A stretch of 64,000 nucleotides of DNA, from NCBI GenBank assembly GCA_963576725.1, contig OY755244.1, positions 84,563,121 through 84,627,120 of the forward strand. Reading direction: 5' to 3'. This document shows, one piece after another, positions 47,215-57,861 of the stretch. A program made the translations under genes and the position numbers. Numbering within the stretch: the stretch's first letter is position 1; each line of letters opens with the position of its first letter. The notes under the pieces are model-generated. The model did not search any database. It worked only from the letters and a program-made list of their open reading frames with translations, and had not been told where the DNA came from. The stretch comes from Azorinus chamasolen (Eukaryota; Mollusca; Bivalvia; Cardiida; Solecurtidae).

Positions 47215-47373
47215 AAGAAATGAATGACGTGCTTCCGGTGTTCATGAGGTTATGCAACGCATAGCTTTACGAGCAAAGTTAGTGAAGCCCGAAGGGCTTC
47301 ACGTGAATCTTTGCTCGTAAAGCTATGCGTTGCATAACCCATGAACACCGGGAGCACGTCATTTATTTCTTAT
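47215..47373. repeat. Family H hairpin with 65-bp arms
   Basis: AAGAAATGAATGACGTGCTT ... TTTACGAGCAAAG at left, inverse at 47309-47373, and a loop containing its own palindrome GTGAAGCCCGAAGGGCTTCAC. One or two mismatches in the arms. Confidence 0.92.
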
Positions 47374-47403
47374 ATTTATATTCGATTGTATTTCTTATAT
47401 TTA

Positions 47404-47447
47404 AGAAATGAATGACGTGCTTCCGGTGTTCATGAGGTTATGCAACT
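47404..47447 (+). repeat. Third, direct copy of the family H arm
   Basis: AAGAAATGAATGACGTGCTT CCGGTGTTCATGAGG through ATGCAAC is identical to the start of the left arm, then stops. Confidence 0.9.
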
Positions 47448-47489
47448 TTCTTTTTAGAATAAGGTTATATAAGGTAGTTGCAGGGCGAA

Positions 47490-47577
47490 TGTAAATATTC
47501 TCAAGTATCTAATTGGTCAGATCCGATTCTGAGCAAGCTCAGAATCTGACCAATCATATGCTTGAGAGTGATCTCAG
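47490..47577. repeat. Family J hairpin (ATTGGTCAGAT arms)
   Basis: TTCTCAAGTATCTAATTGGT CAGAT.. ATTCTGAGC|AAGCTCAGAAT with inverse arm AATCATATGCTTGAGAG. Related single arms occur at 38183-38260 and 62945-63012. Confidence 0.75.
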
Positions 47578-47777
47578 GCTCAAGCAAAAAGTTTTATAAC
47601 CACGAGAGCAGACGAGACACCGAATATCGGGGATCAAACAGTCTGTTACTATAATGGTATGTCTGTAGAAAATGCATTATTATAGAGAAAAAACAGACTA
47701 CACAGCTTATATTTAATTCTATTATTTTGCAAAATTGCCCTCAGTTGGCTCAATCGCTTACTCCATATGCACACATT

Positions 47778-47968
47778 TTAACCCTTTCCTCAATAGGCTA
47801 TTTTAGACTCAACCTCTTTAAATGAATATACCCAAAAGGAGGATTTACTAGAGAAAAAAACTTAAGAATTTTGTAGTTGAAACCATTGTGATGAATAGAG
47901 CATTTGCTCCTATAGGAAGTGGTTATTACAGAGACATAGAAAGGCGTATTTATGGAGGAAAGGGTTAA
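47778..47968. mobile_element. Chimeric element: family B left part, family A right end
   Basis: The left is family B (TTAACCCTTTCCTCAATAGG, GAAACCATTGTGATGAATAG, TTTGCTCCTATAGGA), then it switches to family A (AGAGACATAGAAAGGCGTAT TTATGGAGGAAAGGGTTAA). Confidence 0.8.
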
Positions 47969-48589
47969 CGCTTTTTCAAACATAGTAGGTCCAGGGTATG
48001 CTATGTTTGGTTAGACATGTAATGATCTAGATCTTATTATACACTATCTATAATGGCCAAAAACTTCCCGTGTTCATAGACCAGTTGAAATTATTAATGG
48101 TGACAATATACTCGTATCTAACAAGAATGTTAAGGAAGAAAACAACACTGGGGAATTTTCAAAAAAAATCAACGTTTGAAAGATAAAGATTATATAACAC
48201 GGGCATATAAAGTCTTATTTTAACTGTCATTGTGACATAATCCTGGGCGTCGTCCTATCATACGCCTACAACTACAGTTTATTTCAATACTGATGATAAA
48301 ACATGATTTCTAGTACAATGTACAATAGCCTTGACTAGTGGAACGCCTTTTATCTACAAACCATATGACACACCTTTGAGACTCGGTTGAATTAGTTCTT
48401 TTAAACCTTTAACTGACAGCCACGTAGTTTACGAATTTGATACAGGAGGGACAAAGCTCAGATAAAAACTGTAGGTCGTGTCTGATGAGGGTCTGCTCTG
48501 TTTACCTATTTGATAATTAGTACATATTAGTTTCTATAGTTACTGCCCTGCTCAACACTTCTCGTGATCATATTCAAATACAAAAACAA

Positions 48590-48672
48590 CAAGCAACAAT
48601 ATCAAGCAACAACAAGCAATAATATCAAGCAACAACAAGCAACAATATCAAGCAACAACAACAACAATTAAT
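48590..48672 (+). repeat. CAA-rich minisatellite
   Basis: AACAACAAGCAACAATATCA AGC repeats about three to four times. Confidence 0.85.
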
Positions 48673-48775
48673 TCATTAATTCGTATTAGCATCTATTTCG
48701 TCTAATAAAGGTTTAAGATACTTAGTCTACTTGTAACTCCTCTAGAACACATGAAGGTGAACAGTTTGGTTGTTT

Positions 48776-49440
48776 AAGCTCACCTGAGTATGCCCAGGTG
48801 AGCTTTTGTGATCGTCCGGCGTCCGTCCGTCAAGGATTGCTTTAAACGACATCTACTCTGAAAACGTTTGGTAAAATCTAACCAAACTTGACATAAATGG
48901 TCTTTGTATCACGCTCTATTATAAAAAAATCTAGATCCCTGTTTAACGCTGGTTGCCATGGCAACCAAAAGAAAAATGTTTAAACATCATCTTCTCCAAA
49001 ATCAGTGGACAGAATTGAATGATATTTGATAGGAATACTCTCCTTGTGACCCTATACTAAAATTTCTGAAATCATTTTGATATTTTCAAAAAATGTGGCC
49101 GCCAGGGACTATGTAAGATTTCCTTATACAACTACGGTAAAACCTCTCTATAACGGCCACTTAATTGTGTTAATTAGTTTGGTATTTAGGGCAGGTGGCC
49201 GCTTAAAGCAAGGTGAAAGTAGAGGCGTTCTGTTTTACTTTCACCTTGCTCTAAGCAACCACCTGTCTTTAACACAAAATACTTGATGTAATTTAGTGGC
49301 CGTTATAGAGAGGTTTTAATGCATATAGTAAACCTTTAAAAATCTTCTTCTCCAAAACCGGTGATCCAATTTGAATGGTCCTCTGGCTACTCTTTATCAA
49401 CATTGCTAACTCTTGTTTGATATCTCAATTATACATGGCC
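48776..49440 (+). mobile_element. Tandem-repeat element with AGCTCACC hairpin, interrupted by family C
   Basis: Starts AGCTCACCTGAGTATGCCCA GGTGAGCT (hairpin) and GTCCGGCGTCCGTCCGTC; two diverged units (CTTCTCCAAAATCAGTGGAC, TTCTCCAAAACCGGTGATCC, GGCCGCCAGGG). A family C element sits at 49135-49322. The normal 3' end is replaced by the 24-bp minisatellite. Confidence 0.65.
49135..49322. mobile_element. Family C element
   Basis: CGGTAAAACCTCTCTATAAC GGCCACT at left and AGTGGCCGTTATAGAGAGGT TTTA at right, inverted; internal hairpin AGGTGGCCGCTTAAAGCAAG against its inverse, without the usual GCTCCT centre. Confidence 0.85.
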
Positions 49441-49446
49441 GCCAGG

Positions 49447-49733
49447 GGGTGTATTGTATAACAGACAAGTGAGTGTATTGTATAACAGACAAGTGGGCGT
49501 ATTGTATAACAGACAAGTGGGCGTATTGTATAACAGACATGTGGGTGCAATGTATAACAGACAAGTGAATGTATTTATATAACAGACAAATGGGTGTATT
49601 GTATAACAGACTAGTGGGTGTATTGTATAACAGACAAGTGGTGTATTGTATAACAGACAAGTGGTGTATTGTATATGTTAACAGACAAGTGGGTGTGTTG
49701 TATAACAGACACGTGGGTATATTGTATAACAGA
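49447..49733 (+). repeat. 24-bp minisatellite
   Basis: About 12 units of GTATTGTATAACAGACAAGT GGGT. Some units lack one to several bases. Confidence 0.93.
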
Positions 49734-50218
49734 ACAAAACAAATATTTTATTAGCCCAGAACTAACACCAAGTACTTTATGATAGAACTTGGTGCATGTG
49801 CGTTACATTATTATATGGGCAAGAGGGCCATACTGGATCTGAATTGATCATCTCATGTAAAACCAGTCTAGCTTTACATTTGGAGAAAATATGTTGACTG
49901 CAACATGACAATAGTTTTAAAAGCTGTAACAATTTGGTAGACAGCTGATTGTGAAAAGTCTTATAGTGTTAAAATGGTAACATATAACATTTTGGGGGGC
50001 AATTCAACAGCATCTGATCAGTAGAGCTAAAATATCAATTTCCATAAGATGAAAATGTAGGCGATGTAGAAGTGACTCATTCGAGTGGTTTTCTAAATGT
50101 ACATTTTGCACTTTGCATCAAACAACATATGTCGTATGATTAATATTTGCTGAGCACATTTGTGAATACGTGTAGTTCAAATATCGGATAATCTAGTGCA
50201 ACGGCTTGTGGTTGTGTC

Positions 50219-50459
50219 ATTTAAACATTTACTCCATGAATATTCATGTAAGAAATAATGGCATCATGAATATTGATTAGCTTAATTGTTGTAATACAGT
50301 GACATAGGATATTTTTCCCATGCCAGAAACTGTAGAATCAGATCTATAATAAAACATAAGCAAACAGAGCAGATACTGATCAGAGGCTCCTATATGAGCC
50401 GTCTGATCTGGGTTACTCTGTAAAGGCATAGAAAGGCGTATTTATGGAGGAAAGAGTTA
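50219..50459. mobile_element. Family A element
   Basis: TTTAAACATTTACTCCATGA ATATTCATG at left, GGAGGAAAGAGTTAA at right. Hairpin 50358-50420 with one centre base pair lost (GAGGCTCCTATATGAGCCGTC). Confidence 0.8.
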
Positions 50460-50539
50460 AAAAAAATGGCAACTAGCGTTAACTACCTACGTATATAAAC
50501 ACTTCTATCCGCCCACCCGTCGATCAATAACTGTCCGTC

Positions 50540-50775
50540 CAATCTCTGTCTATCCACCCATCCATCTATCCACCCATCCATCTATCCACCCATCCATCTA
50601 TCCATCCATCCATCTATCCACCCATCCATCTATCCACCCATCCATCTATCCAACATCCATCTATCCACCCATCCATCTATCCACCCATCCTATCTACCCT
50701 CTCATCCTATCTACCCTCTCATCCTATCTACCCATCCATATTTATTCATCCACTCATTCATCCATTCCTCGTTCA
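50540..50775 (+). repeat. CCATCTATCCAC simple-sequence block
   Basis: Long run of CCATCCATCTATCCACC variants, then CTATCTACCCTCTCATC and CATTCATCC. Confidence 0.93.
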
Positions 50776-50860
50776 TCCATTCAACCCACCAACCAACCTG
50801 CCAATTAGCCATTCAGTCTTCCACTAATATATATCAGTGCATCCATCCATTCACTTTTTG

Positions 50861-51125
50861 TGTATCCACACAAACATTAGCTATTGTTCAGTATGTGTAT
50901 ATGTGTGTATCCACACAAACATTAGCTATTGTTCAGTATGTGTATGTGTGTGTATCCACACAAACATTAGCTATTGTTCAGTATGTGTATGTGTGTGTTT
51001 CCACACAAACATTAGCTATTGTTCAGTATATGTGTGTATCCACACAAACATTAGCTATTGTTCAGTATGTGTGTGTGTGTGTGTATGTGTGTGTATCCAT
51101 ACAAACAATTAGCTATTGTTCAGTA
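50861..51125 (+). repeat. 45-bp minisatellite abutting the exon j acceptor
   Basis: Six units of TGTATCCACACAAACATTAG CTATTGTTCAGTATGTGTA. The last unit runs into the acceptor region, so the acceptor lies about 15 bases beyond the array. Each unit contains CTATTGTTCAG, an acceptor-like string. Confidence 0.92.
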
Positions 51126-51140
51126 TGTGTATGTTTACAG

Positions 51141-51242
51141 GCAGCGACTGTCTGAACTGTGCGTCAAGCTGTTGTCCCTGTACCAGGGCCACTGTCTACA
51201 CGGACTCAAACAGGTTCACCAGGCGGAGCAGAAGCAGTCCAG
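51141..51242 (+). CDS. TBK1: TBK1-like exon j: scaffold helix
   Basis: The acceptor ATGTTTACAG directly follows a 45-bp minisatellite; the donor is GTATAT. One base completes Arg and two carry over. It encodes QRLSELCVKLLSLYQGHCLH then GLKQVHQAEQKQS, an amphipathic helix continuing from EQFIHKVER and comparable to the vertebrate HLRKQLLSL helix. Codon use here is GC-richer than the flanking intron. Confidence 0.9.
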
Positions 51243-51309
51243 GTATATGTTTCAGATTGGTTATAATTGTATGTTTGATCATATCGCTTCTTTCAATATA
51301 AACAAGTAA

Positions 51310-51588
51310 AGTACCTAGTTACACTATACTTAGTCCAAAGGACCGCTCAGCCGACTGTACATTTACTCCCCTGGTCATTGAGTCATCGCAATATTGAGCA
51401 CTGCAATCATGCAGCCGCAGTACTGACTAGTGACCCTCACAGGTAGCCATTTCACCACTCGGTGGTGATAGGGAGCGGGTGGGAGACACTGAAAGGTGTC
51501 TCTGAAATTTCCGGGAGGGACCGGGATCTCCGGACCTCCGAATTGGTAGTCAAGCGCGTTACCACTAGACCACCACACCCCACACAAT
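51310..51588 (-). mobile_element. tRNA-derived SINE
   Basis: On the minus strand, starting near 51588: GTGTGGTGGTCTAGTGGTAA (A box TGGTCTAGTGG), CGCGCTTGACTACCAATTCG, then GGAGATCCCGGTCCC (B-box-like), followed by a non-tRNA body (TTTCAGAGACACCTTTCAGT, GGCTACCTGTGAGGGTCACT). A/B boxes at tRNA spacing and the long unrelated tail indicate a SINE, not a working tRNA gene. Confidence 0.65.
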
Positions 51589-51593
51589 ATACA

Positions 51594-51750
51594 GTAGAAC
51601 CTAACTTAAACTGTCATCAAAAAGAGGTCTAAGTATGGATCGGTAAGGCAGGTGGTAGCTTAATGCAGGCCGATAGTAATGCAAAAGGTCCTATAGGAGC
51701 ATTTTTCATTACTTTTGCCCAGCATTACCGCTTAGGACAAGTTCTAATGG
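51594..51750. mobile_element. Partial family C element
   Basis: TACAGTAGAACCTAACTTAA ... GGCAGGTGGTAGCTTAATGC AGG; the right arm stops at CCAGCATTACCGCTTAGGAC. The centre is GGTCCTATAGGAGC. Confidence 0.7.
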
Positions 51751-51957
51751 CAATGAAAATATATGAAAACACCAAGGAATGGGAAATTATTGGTAGATCA
51801 GTCATTGATACGCTCATTACGTATGATACATGGACGTTTGCATTAAAAATAGATCTTTGGCAGAAAATATACAATATCCAAGTATCTGTTATGTACATTA
51901 CATTTGGATGATAGTTTCGTTGATCAGCACTTTACCACATTTTCCCTTGCTTTCCAG

Positions 51958-52054
51958 TACCTTGTTACGTCACCATACGAGAGCTGGCAAGGTCGAAACC
52001 AACGTAAACTGTGTTACGGACTGTCAGAATCAGATCAACGAAAAACTCGATAAG
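51958..52054 (+). CDS. TBK1: TBK1-like exon k: scaffold helix
   Basis: The acceptor is TTTTCCCTTGCTTTCCAG and the donor GTTTGT. One base completes Ser and the exon ends in phase 0. It encodes TLLRHHTRAGKVETNVNCVT then DCQNQINEKLDK. Phase and the helical composition of the C-terminal half agree with the neighbouring exons. Confidence 0.85.
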
Positions 52055-52507
52055 GTTTGTACATAGAGGTGTCATTGCAACAATGAAATACTCGAGGAGA
52101 ACATTCATTTATTTGCAGCAGAATAAACCTAGATAAACCTAAGACAGTCTGGGATGTTTAAACCATTGGCACAGAGTGTCCCTTAAAAAGGGACAAGATC
52201 AAACAGTTTAGACCTAGCGTCTGCATTGTTTGCTGATATCATCTATGTCATTGGCTTATACCAGTAAATGTTTTGTTTGATGTGCACTTTAAACATTAAA
52301 ATGGATGGGTCCAAAAATAAGATCTAGAGGTGCTTTCCGTATATGATATGCGAATAAATGGGTTACTGTTTGCCAGCAAGTATGATATTTCATTACTCAG
52401 TTTGACTACAGTATATAACCTAATCCGATACAGAAACGACTTGGTTGAACGTTTAACAGCCGTTCTGTCGATGTAACATATTTTTTTAAATAATGACTGT
52501 ATGATTA

Positions 52508-52718
52508 TTAACCCATTACCTCATAGGCTATTTTTAGATACAACCTCTTTGAATAAATCTACCGAAAAGGAGCATTAACTAGAGAAAAGGAAAATTTTAG
52601 AATTTTGTAGTTTGAAACCATTGTGATAAATAGAGCATTTGCTCTTTTTATCACAATGGTTTCACAAAGTGACTCTTACAGAGTCGTCAAAAGTCGTCAA
52701 TATGAGGGAAAGGGTTAA
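52508..52718. mobile_element. Family B element with shortened hairpin
   Basis: TTAACCCATTACCTCATAGG ... GAGGGAAAGGGTTAA. The centre lost about 20 bases (GAGCATTTGCTCTTTTTATC), the deletion expected when a cruciform tip is removed. Confidence 0.87.
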
Positions 52719-53064
52719 TTAATTAGCTGAATTTTGATAAAGGGTAATGAACAAGGGAATTCTTGGCAATGACAGAAGCTGCAAAAACCATGGTCACAAT
52801 GGGTGGGTCTGTTTGGGGTTTTTTTAAAAAAAAGAAAAAATAGTTTTAAACAACGTCTTTTCAGAAAGTACTGATCTGATTTCAAATCATTTTAGTGAAA
52901 TGTTCTGATAAGACACTGTGTTACTCGGCGTCTTATTTGGGCCCAGATTGTTTGCATATTTGAGTCAATTCCGGATCAGCAAACTTAGGCTATCAGTATA
53001 ACCAAGGAAAATACTTATGTATGAGCAAATGGTAGAACAGTTAGGTCATTTCTATTTATTGTAG

Positions 53065-53264
53065 CTTGATGGCATGTACAAGACGGTCTCTCAGATTATG
53101 GCGTCACGTATCCAGAGTGTGGTGGCTGGAAATCACGTGACTGTACCGAACGGGAAGAGACATATCACGGGGGCTTCTGTAGACGCAGCAGAGACGAAGT
53201 CGGAAGCGACAGAAGACTCACAGCGCAAGCTCAAAACCTCTCTCATCGATAAACTAGTTACAGA
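53065..53264 (+). CDS. TBK1: TBK1-like exon l: scaffold end and variable linker
   Basis: The acceptor is TCTATTTATTGTAG and the donor GTAAGT. It starts in phase 0 and leaves two bases of a Glu codon. It encodes LDGMYKTVSQIMASRIQSVV, then a polar, Thr/Ser/Glu-rich stretch (HITGASVDAAETKSEATEDS) and a second helix (KLKTSLIDKLVTE). The linker matches the position of the divergent segment before the adaptor-binding coiled coil of TBK1. Confidence 0.88.
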
Positions 53265-53395
53265 GTAAGTTTCACGCAACGCTGAATTTTCAAATGGTCT
53301 AATCCATACTTCAGCCCGACCATGCTTACTTGTGAATATTAAGGGAGTTTAAAGAATGTGTAACGTGACAAACAGTGGATACCATGATATGAGTC

Positions 53396-53624
53396 TTAAC
53401 CCATTCCCTCATAGGCTATTTTTAGATACAACCTCTTTGAATTAATCTACCGAAAATGAGCATTAATAAGAAAAAAGGAAAATTTAAGAATTCTGTAATT
53501 TGAAACCATTGTGATAAATAGAGCATTTGCTCCTATAGGAGCAAATGCCCTATTTATCACAATGGTTTCACAAAATGACTTTTACAGAGTAGTCAAAAGT
53601 CGTCAATATGAGGGAATGTGTTAA
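53396..53624. mobile_element. Family B element
   Basis: TTAACCCATTCCCTCATAGG ... GGGAATGTGTTAA, 229 bp; hairpin with one mismatch. Confidence 0.88.
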
Positions 53625-53824
53625 AAACTAGGTGGTTGCTTACTACATGACAAAAGTCGTGCATAAAGCTCATAATTATAAAAGCTTTTGTATTACTTTC
53701 GACCTGCATTAAGCTACCACCTGTATTACAGCCCAAAACTTATAACTCTTTTTAATGGTCGCTTAAGACAGGCTTCACTGTATTTTCTTGTGATATCTCA
53801 AGAGTAGCTACCATTATATATATA

Positions 53825-54029
53825 CAGTAGAACCCCTCTAATGCGACCACTTAATGAATAAACATGACTGTCTTTATAAGCAGGTGGTTGCTTAATGCAG
53901 GACAAAAGTAATGCAGAAAGCTCCTCTTGGAGCTTTCTGCATTACATTTGTCCTGCATTAAGCTACCACCTGCATCTAGCACCGATACTTATACCTCTTT
54001 TAGGTGGTCGCATTAGCGTTGTTTTACTG
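53825..54029. mobile_element. Family C element with TA duplication
   Basis: CAGTAGAACCCCTCTAATGC GACCAC at left and GTGGTCGCATTAGCGTTGTT TTACTG at right, flanked by TA. Internal palindrome CAGGTGGTTGCTTAATGCAG ... with centre AAAGCTCCTCTTGGAGCTTT. Best-preserved copy of the family here. Confidence 0.9.
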
Positions 54030-54791
54030 TACATCCCTATAAACATAACGCATCACTTTGTCACTAGAAATTAATCGCAATGTAACTGGTAACTCAACGT
54101 GTGGGACTTGTAGAATGTACTCTAAACTGGATATATTTCCTTTAAAAGTTTAAAAGGCTCTACTTAAGTTTTAAAATGAATATTTATATAAGAAATAATG
54201 GCACCATGGATATTTATTTGTGGAAGTGTTAACACGGTATATGAAGTCGGGATTGCGGCTTTGCAGAAAGTGTAGAATTAAATCTTTATCATTCCTTTAG
54301 CAATCAGAGTTGACTACACAGGGATCTACTCTGTTTGCAAAGGCGTCAAAATGTCAATATGTGGTAAAATATTAAAAGGAACCGGATGCCATACACGGAT
54401 TGTACTTATATGTGATATTCGTTATCTTAGTGGGAGTTAGATAAACCTTTAGTCACATCCGAGTACATACAAATATAGTATGCGGCTTCCTTTGAGGCTT
54501 TGAATGCGGGTCAGGCATGCAGTCACATTTGCAAACAGTGTACTTCCAGTCTGAAAGTGTTCATGTTAGAAGTCATGCACGTTAAAGGCATCTCTATGAT
54601 AATCCCTGCAAACAGGCTAGACCCTGACTCACCTACCCGTCGCGGCCTGACGCGCATTTTCAACAGCTGTTGTGTAGCTACTGACCGAACGTCAAACAGT
54701 TTGGAACCTGGTCAGATACCGAGACAATCTGCGTCTCAACTTGATTTGAATTGTTTGGAAAGGTAATCACAGACTCGCCACAGAGACAGGC

Positions 54792-55011
54792 TTAAACCAC
54801 TTACATGTACCTCATTGGCTCTTTCATTAAATGTACCGAAAAGGAGCATTAACTAGAGAAAAGGGAATTTTTTAGAAATTTGTAGTTTGAAACCATTGTG
54901 ATAAATAGAGCATTTGCTTCTAGAGGAGCAAATGCTCTATTTATCACAATGGTTTGAATATATGATTTTTACAGAGGCGTAGAAAAGCGTATCTGTGGAG
55001 GAAAGGGTTAA
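54792..55011. mobile_element. Chimeric element: family B left and hairpin, family A right end
   Basis: GTACCGAAAAGGAGCATTAA and the TTGTGATAAATAGAGCATTT hairpin are family B. The right end GAGGCGTAGAAAAGCGTATC TGTGGAGGAAAGGGTTAA is family A. Confidence 0.82.
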
Positions 55012-55448
55012 AGTGCATTTATTCCGATAAGCTTGTTTGTTTGTATGATTCCCTTGTTGATATTGTATGAGAACGATTGATAAGACATTGATTTCCCCTA
55101 AGTAGATGACTGACAGCTGCTGTAAAATGTACTATAATTCTTATCTAGCAAACGGCGGCATGATTCGTATATTCAATCAGATTGGATCAAGTTCAGTCAC
55201 CAAGTACTAGTAATTCAGCCTCTGATCAGGACCCTAGATATTTGTAACTCGGTCAAACGTGTCTTATGTTTTCCACTTCATAAATGAACATTGGTAGTTT
55301 TGTACAGACAGTTGGGTGCTTACTGCAGAGCGAAAGGGAGTTTCAGCATGTCTTCACCCTGCATTAACCTACCACCTGCCTTAAAGACTTTAAATTTTAC
55401 CTTTAATTGGTGGTCACAGTACAGTGAGCTAACTGGATGCATTCTTCA

Positions 55449-55698
55449 TTAACCCTTCGCTTGCTATTCACGTCAATATACCTACCTGTAAATAGTGAAG
55501 ACCCAGATGAGACAGCTCCTGCAGGAGCTGTCTCATCAGGGTCTGCACTATTTACAAGTTGATTGTGCAACCAGTGCAATCCACAGCAGTGATTGCACAG
55601 CGAAATACTTGTACACAGTGAAGATATATGTAATTATACAACAGGGCATGGTTAAAGAAGGAGAAATGTATTTTAAAATTCAGCAAGAGAAGGGTTAA
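55449..55698 (+). mobile_element. Family E element, exactly 250 bp
   Basis: TTAACCCTTCGCTTGCT ... AGCAAGAGAAGGGTTAA. Hairpin 55487-55558 with centre CAGCTCCTGCAGGAGCTG. Very close to the copy at 46224 over its full length. Confidence 0.92.
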
Positions 55699-55702
55699 GC
55701 TT

Positions 55703-56165
55703 GTCATATAGATCAGGTTTAATATTTAGCTTTGACATTTTTTTGTCATACATATCAGGTTTATTATTTAGCATGGGCAAATTTTGTCATACATGTCAGA
55801 TTAAATATTTAGCATGGGCAAATTTTGTCATGCAGATCATGTTTAATATGTAGCATGGGTTAATTTTGTCATACAGGTCAGATTAAATATTTAGCATGGG
55901 CAAATTTTGTCATACAGATCATGTTTAATATTTAGCATGGGTTAATTTTATCATACATGTCAGATTAAATATTTAGCATGGGCAAATTTTGTCATACAGA
56001 TCATGTTTAATATTTAGCATGGGTAATTTTTGTCATACAGGTCAGATTAAATATTTAGTATGGGCAAATTTTGTCATACTTATCAGGTTTAATGTTGAGC
56101 ATGGGCAAATTCAGGGAATTTCGTTTAAGATTGTCATACAGATCAGGGTTAATATTAAGCTGATA
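55703..56165 (+). repeat. 41-bp minisatellite
   Basis: About ten units of TTTAATATTTAGCATGGGCA AATTTTGTCATACAGATCATG. Two alternating versions (CAGATCATG and CAGGTCAGA) give a two-unit higher-order pattern. Confidence 0.9.
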
Positions 56166-56399
56166 CAAATAAGTGACCAAATGGTTAAGCTCCAGACGAG
56201 AGGCCGAGAAAATCGACGTCATATCCGGGTCCAGACTCTTTGACAATCTCAAACGTGTTTGAAAAGGAATAGCAAGAGGCCTAAACTTTGGGACTGTCTC
56301 CTTCTGTGGCTTTGCCAAAAACGCACCCATCTGAAGAGAGCTTTTAGACAAGTTTATCTGATGGTCAACGTTAATAGATTGAATTTGAAAATTCATTTG

Positions 56400-57690
56400 G
56401 AGGCAACCCCCATAAAATCCCCAACTTTCCTTTAGAAGAGGAACATGGCCTTGTTATTTATGCACAAATCTAGGTAATCGTGAGTATCATAAGGATTTTA
56501 CTATTAATCCTTTGAAGGCGGGACATGCGTGCACTGGCATTTGCTATATACTCTGGGTATACTCTGTTTGCAATTCAAACTCCTCTAGCTAGTTTAAGCA
56601 CTTCATACTGAGTGCACTCTATACATACACACGGATTGGTTATTTCATTCTGAGATTTCAGTGTTGGAAGGGTCATACAAGGAAGTGAAATAGGTCATGC
56701 CCCAGTTGTAGGACTGTTTCACCTTTATCGTGCTAGTCGTGACAGCATGAACCTAGATCAAACGTCGAGTTACACATGCCGAGTAACTCGATGTCTCGTC
56801 AGCTTGCCGAGTAACTAACTCGATGTCTCGTCAACTCAGTAGCTTTTAATCCTTATCCAGCTAATCTCGACCTGACTCTCATTTGTAAACAGCTTTGATC
56901 TAGGTGAGATGCCGAGTAACTCGGCGTGTCATCAGGATCCAAGCTGTTTGGCACTCGGTCATTAGTTTGTCCTCAGATTACATCATATCCTAATTTGAGG
57001 ATACTGTTATGTTTTCACTGCAGTGCAAGTGTGAAGGGATCTGTAAAATTCTTCCTTGTTGGCATCACTTAGACGGTGATTGCATAGCACAAGAAAGGAC
57101 GAATTGTTGGCAATCTATAAACACTTATGTATAAGAAGCACCCTTAAATATGACTCCGAGTTTATAAAAACTTCTTAGTATGATTCTGGGTTCATTTTCA
57201 AGTACATGTACCTGGTATCGCTTTCACAACAACCTGATTAAAAACATTTGCACTCGAAGAAATGTTCAAGATCTTCCTCACTTGAGATTTCTCAAAATTT
57301 GACTTAAAGTTGACATTTATTTTCAAGTCAGTTCATTTTGGCAGACATCGTTATGCATATTGTGAAGTTGTCTGGAGGGGAAATTTTATTTACATTTTGA
57401 CTTTGGTGAAAGTGGGATAAGGACGAGGTTGGGTACCCGTAAACCAGGTTTAAGTCCCCCAGTAGCTTATTTTGGTTACTGACCGTTCCAAGGCCTATGG
57501 TCAATTTTGTTGTTTAATATGCTTATTGTTTAATGTTTTTCGTCTTGATATGCGTCCTGTCATATTTTGTCTTGTGGCTATACCGTTTCTTGTTTGATGG
57601 TGTTTTGTGCGGTGTCATTTCGTGCCTGTTTGACTATTTTTCCATATTTCAACTCAGGCTCTAACTAGAAGTTTATAATTTCTCGACCCC
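56400..57690. other. Intron stretch with little structure
   Basis: Family D hairpin at 56885-56951 (centre GCCGAGTAACTCGGC) and a small repeated ACTCGATGTCTCGTCA at 56788-56835. The rest is unassigned. A poly-C tract lies at 57687-57712, 40 bases before the exon m acceptor. Confidence 0.6.
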
Positions 57691-57751
57691 CCCCCCCCCA
57701 CCCCACCCCCAGCCGGGACCCATTCTTCAGTTTCCTAATTATCCTTTACAG

Positions 57752-57832
57752 AATGACTAGCCTTCAACATGAGACAACTGAGCTGGACAGATTGATGAAG
57801 TCAAACACCGACTCCCTCATAGACTTGAAAAG
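57752..57832 (+). CDS. TBK1: TBK1-like exon m: C-terminal adaptor-binding coiled coil
   Basis: The acceptor is TTATCCTTTACAG and the donor GTAGGC. One base completes Glu and two carry over. It encodes EMTSLQHETTELDRLMKSN then TDSLIDLKR. Vertebrate TBK1 has VEMTLGMKKLKEEMEG here, the coiled coil that binds TANK, NAP1, SINTBAD and optineurin. The E-M-T start and heptad spacing are shared. Confidence 0.85.
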
Positions 57833-57861
57833 GTAGGCTTATACGAGCGCATTGTCACGCT

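Noticed and set aside
51400..51588. tRNA gene on the minus strand
   Set aside because: A and B boxes are present but no acceptor stem or complete cloverleaf can be drawn, and the sequence continues into a long non-tRNA body. It is called as a SINE.
55703..56165. Possible regulatory array (41-bp units)
   Set aside because: Ordinary AT-rich minisatellite. No recognised factor-binding motif was seen.
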